Shown: piece by piece, positions 7,935-15,096 of the stretch
Numbering within the stretch: the first letter of the stretch is position 1
How the letters are laid out: every line of letters starts with the position of its first letter
NCBI RefSeq assembly: GCF_918741275.1
Contig: NZ_CAKKNA010000005.1
Coordinates: forward strand, 248,001-312,000
Direction of reading: 5' to 3'
Length of the DNA stretch: 64,000 nt
DNA from: Bacillus sp. CECT 9360
Lineage (GTDB): Bacteria > Bacillota > Bacilli > Bacillales > DSM-1321
The notes under the pieces: generated by a model
What the model was told of the DNA's origin: nothing
The model's input: the letters and a program-made list of their open reading frames with translations, nothing else
The model's database searches: none
Program-made: the position numbers and the translations under genes

Positions 7935-8246
7935 ATGCAAAATCAAAACCTATTCGAGATCATAGCGGAAACAAACCGGAGACACATTATAGACCTTCTG
8001 CGCACCCGACCAAGATCTGTCGGGGAACTGGTCGAACATTCTCAATTAAGTCAACCGGGCGTTTCTAAGCATCTTCGCATACTTCGTGAAGCTGGGTTGG
8101 TCACCGCTAGCAAGGAATCGCAAAAGCATATTTACCATTTGCATGCAGAACCGTTAAAAGAAATTGATAATTGGCTGGAGCCTTACCGTCAGCACTGGTC
8201 GGAGAGGCTCGATGCACTTGAACAATTTTTAGATGAGGAGGAATAA
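7935..8246 (+). CDS. ArsR/SmtB-family winged-helix regulator
   Basis: A 103-residue ArsR-type regulator: IIDLLRTRPRSVGELVEHSQ is helix 3 and LSQPGVSKHLRILREAGLV the recognition helix and following turn. There are no clustered cysteines or histidines, so metal sensing is unlikely. I chose the ATG at 7935 over one seven codons earlier because AGGACTG precedes it. The next gene begins 3 bp after its stop. An ArsR regulator paired with an AHSA1-type protein is a widespread two-gene unit; the signal is generally not known. Confidence 0.85.
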   Translation: MQNQNLFEIIAETNRRHIIDLLRTRPRSVGELVEHSQLSQPGVSKHLRILREAGLVTASKESQKHIYHLHAEPLKEIDNWLEPYRQHWSERLDALEQFLDEEE

Positions 8247-8249
8247 CAA

Positions 8250-8738
8250 ATGTTAGCTGTAATAGAGAAAGTTGAGGGTGGCTATGTCGCCCGGTATGAT
8301 CGTCCATTAAAACATTCCGCAGAAAAAGTTTGGGCTGCTTTGACAGAAAATGATAAGCTGGCAAAATGGATGTCAAATCTCCAAGTAGATGAGCTTCGAA
8401 AAGGAGGAACCATAAGGTTTGATATGAAAGACGGTTCCGGGACATTTATCGATATGAAGATTTTGGATTACCAAGAGTATTCCGTGTTGGAATATGAATG
8501 GGGCAAGGACCGTGTCCGCTTTGAGTTATACCCAAAAACGGATGGCTGCCTGCTTGTATTGAAAGAGTTTATCAGCACATTAACGGATCATACATCAAAG
8601 GATCTATCAGGTTGGCATGTATGCTTGGATGTCCTGTCCGCTTTATTGGAGGGCCGTTATATGGAATTCCCAAAAGGCGAATGGGAACAATGGCATGAAA
8701 AGTATAAAATCGCCGTCAAAGAAATGCAAAATGAATAA
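8250..8738 (+). CDS. SRPBCC (AHSA1/START-like) protein
   Basis: A 162-residue protein of the AHSA1 branch of the SRPBCC superfamily: RPLKHSAEKVWAALTENDKL near residue 19 is the diagnostic helix, followed by beta strands with GGTIRFDMKDG and a C-terminal helix ending QWHEKYKIAVKEM. These folds bind small hydrophobic ligands, and some are Hsp90 co-chaperone-like. AGGAGGAATAACAA precedes the ATG, and it is cotranscribed with the ArsR regulator. A hairpin terminator follows 12 bp after the stop. Confidence 0.82.
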   Translation: MLAVIEKVEGGYVARYDRPLKHSAEKVWAALTENDKLAKWMSNLQVDELRKGGTIRFDMKDGSGTFIDMKILDYQEYSVLEYEWGKDRVRFELYPKTDGCLLVLKEFISTLTDHTSKDLSGWHVCLDVLSALLEGRYMEFPKGEWEQWHEKYKIAVKEMQNE

Positions 8739-8747
8739 GATTTAATC

Positions 8748-8781
8748 AGAAAACCACTCTATCAGGGAGTGGTTTTCTACT
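8748..8781. terminator. Bidirectional terminator
   Basis: AAACCACTC (8751-8759) pairs with GAGTGGTTT across TATCAGG. It separates the convergent SRPBCC and Uma2 genes, with T-rich flanks on both sides. Confidence 0.75.
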
Positions 8782-8794
8782 TTAAAGGATTTCT

Positions 8795-9361
8795 TTATTT
8801 TGAAAAAACATGTTCTAAATCAATGCTAAAGTCCTCTAAGACCTTTGATGCAAGAACCCCGGCGTTAATTTTCATATCATGTTGTTCATACATTTCCTCT
8901 TCGTTGAGGGCATAAACAGTTATTGCATGAAGCATGGGGTTTACAATCCAATACTCTTTCACTCCATAATCCATATATAAATTCAGCTTCGTAACCAAAT
9001 CATGGGACTGATTGGAAGGGCTCAGAATTTCAACAATTAAAGTCGGAACACCAACATACCTCGCATCAGTAAAACCACTTTTATCACAGATCACGCATAA
9101 ATCCGGTATGACAATCTTAGTGCCCTCCACTCCATCTTTCTTTAATTCAATATCATAAGGCGCACTAAATACTTCACAGTCTTTCCCTTCAAGAAACATA
9201 CCGAATCTGAACTGAAGCTTGTTTGACACCCTTTGATGCTTTGTCGAAGGTGATGGGGTCATATATACGGCTCCATCTATATATTCAAGTAAGCCTTCAC
9301 TGCTTTCCCGCATTTCAAGATACTCATCTAAAGAAACAAAGCGATCACTGGCAAGTGCCAT
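8795..9361 (-). CDS. Uma2-family endonuclease-fold protein
   Basis: A 188-residue Uma2 (DUF820) protein of the PD-(D/E)XK superfamily. Recognisable motifs are VIPDLCVICD near residue 84, GVPTLIVEILSPSN near residue 104, and GVKEYWIVNP near residue 133, which together form the expected nuclease core (Asp, Glu and a downstream basic residue). Bacilli and cyanobacteria carry many copies; most are uncharacterised and proposed to be mobile or restriction-like. A decayed fragment of a paralogue lies at 7741-7898. The ATG lacks a strong ribosome binding site. Confidence 0.85.
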   Translation of the reverse strand: MALASDRFVSLDEYLEMRESSEGLLEYIDGAVYMTPSPSTKHQRVSNKLQFRFGMFLEGKDCEVFSAPYDIELKKDGVEGTKIVIPDLCVICDKSGFTDARYVGVPTLIVEILSPSNQSHDLVTKLNLYMDYGVKEYWIVNPMLHAITVYALNEEEMYEQHDMKINAGVLASKVLEDFSIDLEHVFSK

Positions 9362-9594
9362 AGTTTCACTCCTTAGAAATACTTTATTACCATCTTATCA
9401 TTTTTTATTGTGTTGATAAAAATCAACTTTTTTCTTTGATTAGGTTTGGCAATATTTAAAAAAAAGTTAGAAAGGTCCAACCTCATGAATTGTTTTTAAG
9501 TACCTGCTTAAATAATAAGGATAGTTTTTCTTGTAATAACGCTCCCAATTCATAGGGAATTAATAAGGAGAGTTAATTAAAGGAGGGATCGCTA

Positions 9595-9819
9595 ATGGCA
9601 GATAAAGATAAGGTCACTAACGTGGATCATGCAAAAAAGAACGAGGATACAGCAGCTGTTAATGTGGAAAACTCTTCTGCAAATCGAAAGCAGAACCCGG
9701 AAATAGGGTCCAGGGGACGTGGTCCGATCATTATTAATGACTCGGATGCAACCATGCTGAATCGGGGGATTTTTGAAAACACTCATCGTGAATATTATGA
9801 TGGTGACGAGTACCGGTGA
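9595..9819 (+). CDS. Small hydrophilic protein, unknown
   Basis: A 74-residue, very polar and probably disordered protein (MADKDKVTNVDHAKKNEDTA...), ending EYYDGDEYR. It has a strong AAGGAGG site 7 bases before the ATG, so translation is likely. There are no cysteines or membrane segments. It faces the gamma-type spore protein gene across a shared terminator. Its composition would fit a spore or stress-related small protein, but I do not recognise a family and the role is unknown. Confidence 0.65.
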   Translation: MADKDKVTNVDHAKKNEDTAAVNVENSSANRKQNPEIGSRGRGPIIINDSDATMLNRGIFENTHREYYDGDEYR

Positions 9820-9835
9820 ATGAAGCATAACGAAG

Positions 9836-9890
9836 AAAAAGGGCTCGAGTCTCCGATTGCCGGATCTCGGGCCCTATATATTTTTAGAAT
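9836..9890. terminator. Strong bidirectional terminator
   Basis: GGGCTCGAG (about 9841-9849) pairs with CTCGGGCCC (about 9866-9874), with a T-rich run on either side (TATATATTTTT on plus, CCCTTTTTCTTC on minus). It closes both the small gene on plus and the spore protein gene on minus. Confidence 0.8.
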
Positions 9891-10081
9891 ATTTTTCTGT
9901 TCGTTTTGTTATCCACGCTTGCGAATTCGGTTCCAAATCTCCCGGAAGAGCCTGCCTGATTCTCTGCGGCTTCAGCCTGGTTACGGCATGTTGCCTCAGC
10001 GTCCACTCCAGGGGCATAATCCGAGTTTTGGAGAGATTGATTAATGCATGCTGCATCCCGGCTTCGTCGATTGTCTGCCAT
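9884..10081 (-). CDS. sspE: Gamma-type small acid-soluble spore protein (SspE-like), single repeat
   Basis: A 65-residue protein with the signature GRFGTEFAS near residue 49 preceded by QAEAAENQAG; classical SspE proteins carry two repeats of a GQFGTEFASETNAQQ type. Only one copy is present here, and the N-terminal half (RRSRDAACINQSLQNSDYAP) is diverged and includes two cysteines, unusual for this family. Gamma-type spore proteins do not coat DNA but serve as an amino-acid store broken down at germination. The ATG at 10081 has a perfect GGAGGTGA site 6 bases away. Expression in the forespore under sigma-G is expected from family knowledge, not shown here. Confidence 0.7.
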   Translation of the reverse strand: MADNRRSRDAACINQSLQNSDYAPGVDAEATCRNQAEAAENQAGSSGRFGTEFASVDNKTNRKIF

Positions 10082-10217
10082 TGAAATCACCTCCCCGCTT
10101 AATGTCCCCGAAACCGCCCCTGCGTATTACGGAATTCTTCAATAGTTTTACGGAATTTATCTATTATTTTACGGGAAAAGTAACTGCGTATTAGTCCCAT
10201 TCCGATCACAACGATAG

Positions 10218-10337
10218 CTAATCTTTGCTTTTATCTTTCACATTTTTCTGGTCTGTTTTATATAGCATGACACAGCTGGAGATAAAGGTGACGATTCCCA
10301 TAATGGATGTCAGATAGTACATATGCATAATGTTCAC
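10218..10337 (-). CDS. Putative 39-residue single-pass membrane peptide
   Basis: From a GTG at 10337, 8 bases after an AGGAG site, the frame encodes VNIMHMYYLTSIMGIVTFIS and then SCVMLYK plus a charged tail (TDQKNVKDKSKD). The layout is a short N-terminus, one transmembrane helix and a basic/acidic tail. The minus strand here also carries a longer overlapping frame (10258-10461) that lacks these features. No family is recognised; small membrane proteins of this size are common near sporulation genes, but that is only context. Confidence 0.4.
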   Translation of the reverse strand: MNIMHMYYLTSIMGIVTFISSCVMLYKTDQKNVKDKSKD

Positions 10338-10452
10338 AATTCCGCACTCCTGTCTGGCTATTTTTTATTAGTGTCCCTTTTGTCTCAGAAAAAAATACCT
10401 GTATATTCTCCTGCACATTAGGAAAGCTACCTGTAATGAAGGAGGGTGTTAT

Positions 10453-10911
10453 ATGGAACATTTGAGGTCAATTGTTATAAAATTCGTATTTACTTTGGCC
10501 ATTCTTTACGTTATTCTGGGCATCATTTTCGACATGAACTTCACGAACGTGTTATTGACTGCCACGGTGGTCACTGTAGCGGAATATATCATTGGCGATT
10601 TGTTGATATTGCCGAGGACGAATAATACTATTGCTACAGCTGCTGATTTTGGTTTAGCGTTGTTTGTTATATGGGTCATGATTGCGAGATTGACCGATGC
10701 TGCCAACCCGTTTGTGCCGGCTCTCATCGCATCCGCGACATTTGCGGTCTTTGAATACGTATTTCATAAATATTTCGCCAACACTGTACTCGACAATGGA
10801 GACAAGCCCGGAGATCAAACGAGGATGCAATTCCAGACAGAAGCATCTGAGGAGTTTTCTCCGCCAAGGCGCACTAAAGGGAAGAAAAAAGATCGTTTGC
10901 CAAGGCTATAA
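10453..10911 (+). CDS. yndM: DUF2512 membrane protein (YndM-like)
   Basis: A 152-residue protein with four predicted transmembrane segments in the first 115 residues: KFVFTLAILYVILGIIF, VLLTATVVTVAEYIIGDLLI, ALFVIWVMIARL and ALIASATFAVFEYVFHKYF. The tail is long, charged and disordered-looking, ending KKKDRLPRL. This is the DUF2512/YndM pattern known from Bacillus. GAAGGAGGGTGTTAT precedes the ATG. The function is unknown; the family is largely confined to spore-formers. A strong terminator follows directly. Confidence 0.82.
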   Translation: MEHLRSIVIKFVFTLAILYVILGIIFDMNFTNVLLTATVVTVAEYIIGDLLILPRTNNTIATAADFGLALFVIWVMIARLTDAANPFVPALIASATFAVFEYVFHKYFANTVLDNGDKPGDQTRMQFQTEASEEFSPPRRTKGKKKDRLPRL

Positions 10912-10915
10912 ATTT

Positions 10916-10962
10916 ATGAAAAAAAGAGTGTCCCAAAACGCGTTGGAACACTCTTTTTTTCG
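10916..10962. terminator. Terminator between yndM and the convergent reductase gene
   Basis: GAGTGT-type arms (about 10926-10931 with 10948-10953) flanked by A-run and T-run (CTCTTTTTTT). It can work in both directions between two convergent genes. Confidence 0.8.
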
Positions 10963-10992
10963 CAATTTATATACTTTTTCACAACTGGATCC

Positions 10993-11988
10993 CTACCAAT
11001 TATTTGTTAAAACAACTTTACCTATAGCTTTCCCGGACTCCAGGTATTCATGGGCTTTCGAAACTTCATCAAAGGTAAAATGGGTGGAGTCAACAACCGG
11101 GCGAAGCTTCCCTTCCTCAACTACCTGAGCAACCTTCTTCAAAATCTCGCCATGGTTTTTTCGCTCGTCCGCATTGATAATCTTTAATAACATAAAAGTG
11201 ACATGCAGCGAAAGTCCCTTTGCATGCAATGGCGAAAGGTCATGTGTCGATCGGGCAGCAATTGCCAGAACCGTTCCATGCATCGCAGCGGCTTCAAAAG
11301 AACGGTCAAGGTTTTCTCCTCCTACCGTGTCAAACACGATTTCAAATCCTTTTCCGTTCGTATATGTTTGGACATAGTCCTGAACGGCTTCTTCCCGGTA
11401 GTTAATAGCCTCATCTGCTCCCAGACGCTTCGCAATATCTAGCTTCTCCTGGGAAGAGGCAGTGGTATACACATTCGCTCCCGCCCATTTGGCCAGTTGG
11501 ATCGCTATATGCCCTACTCCGCCGGTAGCAGCGTGCACGAGTATATCCTGCCCGGCTTTAAGGTTTCCTCTTTCGAATAATGCTTCCCAAGCAGTGATGC
11601 TGACTAACGGCAGGGCAGCGGCTTCTTCCATCGTCAGATTTTTCGGTTTGTGTGCAAGCAATTGGGCATCTGCCAGCATAAATTCCGCAAGTGCACCGCC
11701 GGTTCCTTTGAATCCGCCCGCGCAGCCAAATACTTCATCTCCAGGCTTAAACCCAGTAACCCCTTCCCCTAATTCGGCAACAATCCCGGCAACGTCCCCT
11801 TGTATCACTGCCGGAAACTCTGGGGCAACAGCAGGAACTGCACCACTGCGAACTTTCGTATCAATGGGATTCACGCTTGTTGCCTTCACTTCGATCAGGA
11901 CATGCCCCGGCTTTACCTCAGGCTTTGAAATCTCTTTTAACTTAAACACGGAAGGATCTCCAAACGATTGAATAATTTGTGCTTTCAT
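10993..11988 (-). CDS. Zinc-less medium-chain reductase (quinone oxidoreductase / NADP-dependent alkenal reductase type)
   Basis: A 331-residue MDR-superfamily enzyme: an N-terminal GroES-like domain (GDVAGIVAELGEGVTGFKPG near residue 65) and a Rossmann domain with the AATGGVG dinucleotide loop near residue 150. The structural and catalytic zinc ligands of alcohol dehydrogenases are absent, which puts it with zeta-crystallin-like quinone or enal reductases. I set the start at the ATG 11988, eight bases after AAAGGAG; an upstream GTG overlaps the ribosome binding site. It stands alone between two terminated or divergent units. The natural substrate is not evident. Confidence 0.85.
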   Translation of the reverse strand: MKAQIIQSFGDPSVFKLKEISKPEVKPGHVLIEVKATSVNPIDTKVRSGAVPAVAPEFPAVIQGDVAGIVAELGEGVTGFKPGDEVFGCAGGFKGTGGALAEFMLADAQLLAHKPKNLTMEEAAALPLVSITAWEALFERGNLKAGQDILVHAATGGVGHIAIQLAKWAGANVYTTASSQEKLDIAKRLGADEAINYREEAVQDYVQTYTNGKGFEIVFDTVGGENLDRSFEAAAMHGTVLAIAARSTHDLSPLHAKGLSLHVTFMLLKIINADERKNHGEILKKVAQVVEEGKLRPVVDSTHFTFDEVSKAHEYLESGKAIGKVVLTNNW

Positions 11989-12072
11989 TCCAGTCACTCC
12001 TTTCTTATTACTTTACAGAAAATTCGAACAGTAGACAATCATTAAAGCATCCCTGCAGACAGACAAAAAAAC

Positions 12073-13410
12073 CTAGACAACTGCCGGTTCTTTCACAGCC
12101 TCCAATAGCAGGTCGACAATATGGACCCCTCTCATGGTAGATGAAAGTCCTTCCCGTTCAATGCCAAGCTTCATTTGCAGCAAGCATCCTGGATTCGCTG
12201 TTGCGATTGCCGCAGCATGAGTAGCCTTAGCCAGTTCCATCTTGGTATCAAGTAATTTCATGGACATTTCCGATTCGATAATATTGTAAATTCCGGCAGA
12301 ACCACAGCAGCGGTCTGCATTTACCATTTCCCTGAATTCCACACCCTTGATAGCTTGAAGCAGTTGCCGTGGTGCAGACGATGTTTTCATTACATTCTTT
12401 AGATGACAGGAATCCTGGTAGGTAACAACCTGATGAGGAAGTTCGAGGTTGACCTTTTTATGAAATTTAGCGGCCACGAGCACTTCCGAAATATCCTTGA
12501 TTTTTTCTTTGAAAGCGATGGCCCGTTCTTTCCATACAGGGTCATCCTTGAGCAAGTGGTCATAATCAATCAAAAATGCGCCGCACCCTCCGGCATTCGT
12601 GATGATGAAATCAACATCCAAGTCTTCGAACGCTTTTATGTTTCTTTTGGCGAGCTCTTTTGCACTCTCTTTTTCTCCGCTATGTCCGTGAAGGGCTCCA
12701 CAGCAGGCCTGATCCTTTGGTATCACTATTTCACAGCCCGCAAGCTGCAGGAGTTTCATCGTTGCATTATTTGTTTCAAGGAAAACGGTATCCATCAGGC
12801 AACCGCTGAAGAAAGCCACCCTGCTTGTTTGTTTGCCGATAGAAGGTAAATGCTCTGGACGGTTTTTCATTTCCTTTCTGGTCGGAACCTTCGGTAGGAC
12901 TTTTTCCACGGCAGACAGATTATCAGGAAGAAGTTTCAACATTCCCGTGCTTCTTGCGACTGTCTGCAGACCTGAACGCTGGTAAAATCCAAGCATGCCT
13001 GTCAGGTTCTGCATCCGGTTTTGATGTGGAAATAACCCATTAAATACAGCCTTTCTTACCACTTTTACCGGCAGTGAATGCCTTTTGTTCTGGTTGACGA
13101 TATCCCTTGCTTCCTCGAGCAGATGTCCATAATTAACACCTGACGGGCAAACAGGTTCACACGCCCGGCAGCCGAGGCAAAGATCCAGAGACCTTTCAAA
13201 ATCTTCATCCGGTTCGACAAGGCCATCCACCACTGCCTTCATCAACGCAATTCTGCCGCGCGGTGAATGTGTTTCCTGATAGCCGGATTCAATGTAGGTT
13301 GGGCAGGATGGCAAGCAAAATCCGCAACGCATACAATTTAGTAATTCATCCTGATCCATGCGTGCATTGAATTCGGTTTGTATCTTTCGCTGTTCTTGTA
13401 AGGTTGTCAT
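12073..13410 (-). CDS. glcF: Glycolate/D-lactate oxidase iron-sulfur subunit
   Basis: A 445-residue protein. The N-terminus carries two 4Fe-4S clusters (CMRCGFCLPSCPTY near residue 24 and CLGCRACEPVCPSG near residue 77). Two cysteine-rich CCG-type domains follow (CCGALHGH and CCGSAGIY), the layout of GlcF. It passes electrons from the FAD subunit toward the membrane quinone pool. The ATG overlaps the glcD stop by 4 bp (ATGA). In bacilli, GlcD/GlcF-type pairs near lactate permease genes may act on D-lactate as well as glycolate; the context here favours lactate. Confidence 0.9.
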   Translation of the reverse strand: MTTLQEQRKIQTEFNARMDQDELLNCMRCGFCLPSCPTYIESGYQETHSPRGRIALMKAVVDGLVEPDEDFERSLDLCLGCRACEPVCPSGVNYGHLLEEARDIVNQNKRHSLPVKVVRKAVFNGLFPHQNRMQNLTGMLGFYQRSGLQTVARSTGMLKLLPDNLSAVEKVLPKVPTRKEMKNRPEHLPSIGKQTSRVAFFSGCLMDTVFLETNNATMKLLQLAGCEIVIPKDQACCGALHGHSGEKESAKELAKRNIKAFEDLDVDFIITNAGGCGAFLIDYDHLLKDDPVWKERAIAFKEKIKDISEVLVAAKFHKKVNLELPHQVVTYQDSCHLKNVMKTSSAPRQLLQAIKGVEFREMVNADRCCGSAGIYNIIESEMSMKLLDTKMELAKATHAAAIATANPGCLLQMKLGIEREGLSSTMRGVHIVDLLLEAVKEPAVV

Positions 13411-14819
13411 TTTGCGATCACCACCCGCTGTCTGCTTTCTTCTGCGAATACCTTACCAGGGTTCATGATATTGTTCGGATCCAAGGCGTTTTTTACAGCT
13501 TTCATCGCCATTACTCCTGCTTTCCCAAGCTTCCATTCAAGGTAAGGGGCCTTCATGACGCCCACACCGTGCTCACCGGTAATCGTCCCTCCCAGTTCAA
13601 TCGCTTTTTCGAATATTTCGGCAAACGCCTTTTCAACGCGTTCCATTTCCTCATGGTTCCGGGCATCGGTTGGGCATGTTGGATGGAGGTTTCCATCCCC
13701 TGCATGGCCGAATGTACAAATAACCAAATTATATTTCTCCGCAATTTCATTGATAGCTTTCACCATTTTTGCGATTTCTGACCTTGGCACGGTCGCATCC
13801 TCTAAAATCGTCGTCGGCTTTAAGCGGGCAAGGGCGGACAAAGCGGTCCGGCGGGCTGTCCTTAAAGCCTCCGCCTCAGTTTCAGACTGGGCAATTTGGA
13901 CGGAGACCGCATTTTCCTGCTTGCAGATTTCTGAGATTAAGGCGATATCGCGTTCGACGACTTCAGGAGGTCCATCCTGCTCGATTAACAGAACAGCTTT
14001 CGCTTCAGTAGGCAAACCAATGCGTGCATAGTCTTCCACTACCTTCAATGTTGGCTGATCGAGAAATTCAAGGGTAGCAGGGATTATTTTATTAGCAATG
14101 ATTTTTGAAACAGATTTCGCTGCCGAATCCAAATCTTGATATAAAGCAAGCATCGTTTTTTTCGTCTCGGGAATGGGAATGAGCTTTAAGGTTGCCTCCG
14201 TGATGACTCCAAGTGTCCCCTCTGATCCAACATAAAGACGGGTGAAGTCATAGCCTGCTACATCCTTCGCAAGTTTGCCGCCAGTACGGATGATTTCCCC
14301 ATTCGGAAGGACAATCTCCAGGCCCATTACATAGTCTCGGGTCACACCATATTTCAAACCGCGAAGCCCGCCGGAGTTTTCATTAATGTTGCCGCCAATC
14401 GTAGAGATTTTCATGGAACCGGGATCTGGCGGGTAAAATAAGCCTTTAGCTTCGGCAGCTGTGATGACATCAAATGTGATGACCCCGGGCTGGACGGTTG
14501 CGGTTAAATTTTCTTCATCAATTTCAAGAATTCGGTTCATATGCTTAAACAGCATCACGATCCCGCCCTCGAGCGGGCAAGTACCGCCGCAAAGGTTGGT
14601 ACCTGATCCCCGCGGCACAATCGGGACGTGGTGCTCATTGCAAATCTTGACGATTTCCGCTACCTCCGCCGTATTTCTTGGGCTGACAACGGCATCCGGA
14701 AGAGCTTGGTAATTCGGTGTAGAATCATATGAATAGACGAGCCGTCCTGTTTTGGAATCATCGAAGTTTTCCATGGTCACGACAGCGATCATTTTTTCTT
14801 TAACTTCATTTGTTAGCAA
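13407..14819 (-). CDS. glcD: Glycolate/D-lactate oxidase FAD subunit
   Basis: A 470-residue FAD_binding_4 / FAD-oxidase_C enzyme. The nucleotide-binding region shows VPRGSGTNLCGGTCPLEGGI near residue 68 and STIGGNINENSGGLRGLKYG near residue 145. The C-terminal half ends with the family motif CTFGHAGDGNLHP near residue 375 and GTITGEHGVGVMK. It oxidises a 2-hydroxyacid to the 2-oxoacid. It is cotranscribed with glcF and lies downstream of lctP on the same strand, separated by a 194-bp palindromic element. The GlcE subunit of enterobacteria is absent, as is usual in bacilli. Confidence 0.9.
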   Translation of the reverse strand: MLTNEVKEKMIAVVTMENFDDSKTGRLVYSYDSTPNYQALPDAVVSPRNTAEVAEIVKICNEHHVPIVPRGSGTNLCGGTCPLEGGIVMLFKHMNRILEIDEENLTATVQPGVITFDVITAAEAKGLFYPPDPGSMKISTIGGNINENSGGLRGLKYGVTRDYVMGLEIVLPNGEIIRTGGKLAKDVAGYDFTRLYVGSEGTLGVITEATLKLIPIPETKKTMLALYQDLDSAAKSVSKIIANKIIPATLEFLDQPTLKVVEDYARIGLPTEAKAVLLIEQDGPPEVVERDIALISEICKQENAVSVQIAQSETEAEALRTARRTALSALARLKPTTILEDATVPRSEIAKMVKAINEIAEKYNLVICTFGHAGDGNLHPTCPTDARNHEEMERVEKAFAEIFEKAIELGGTITGEHGVGVMKAPYLEWKLGKAGVMAMKAVKNALDPNNIMNPGKVFAEESRQRVVIAK

Positions 14820-14897
14820 TATCCTTCACTCATTTCTGTTTACAAATTTACACTGGCTGACTTGTGTGCTTACAAGGACATGTTTAATAGCAGCAAC

Positions 14898-15091
14898 TAT
14901 ATAAGTTGAATTAATGATTTAATTTTGGCTCATTCATGTGAAACCAGAGTTTCACATGCCTTTCAGCAAAGCTGAAAGGTTGCTCCAACGGGATAGGCCG
15001 AGAGAAAGCTCGCTTTCTCCACGGCCTATTCCGTTGGAGCTTAAATGAGCCAAAAATTTATTAATGCGTAATCTTTAGTTCAACTTATATA
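14898..15091. repeat. Nested palindromic element, cloverleaf-like, between lctP and glcD
   Basis: Outer arms TATATAAGTTGAA (14898-14910) and TTCAACTTATATA (15079-15091) are exact inverted repeats. Inside them TTTTGGCTCATT (14923-14934) pairs with AATGAGCCAAAA (15044-15055). These enclose three perfect or near-perfect hairpins: 14935-14958 (CATGTGAAAC/GTTTCACATG), 14959-14979 (CCTTTCAGC/GCTGAAAGG), and a long one at 14982-15040 (GCTCCAACGG.../...CCGTTGGAGC). The whole folds as a stem with three arms. It has no U-run typical of terminators. It could be a mobile palindromic (MITE-like) repeat or a structured RNA in the lctP-glcDF transcript. Confidence 0.75.
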
Positions 15092-15096
15092 TATCG

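Noticed and set aside
9820..10084. Plus-strand frames overlapping the spore protein gene
   Set aside because: They are the reverse complement of the spore protein frame, start inside the terminator, and have no ribosome binding sites.
10258..10461. 67-codon minus-strand frame upstream of yndM
   Set aside because: No ribosome binding site and no protein-like composition; a different frame in the same place gives a more plausible 39-residue membrane peptide.
14898..15091. Simple rho-independent terminator of lctP
   Set aside because: No T-run follows any of the hairpins on the minus strand, and the nested outer arms are not needed for a terminator.
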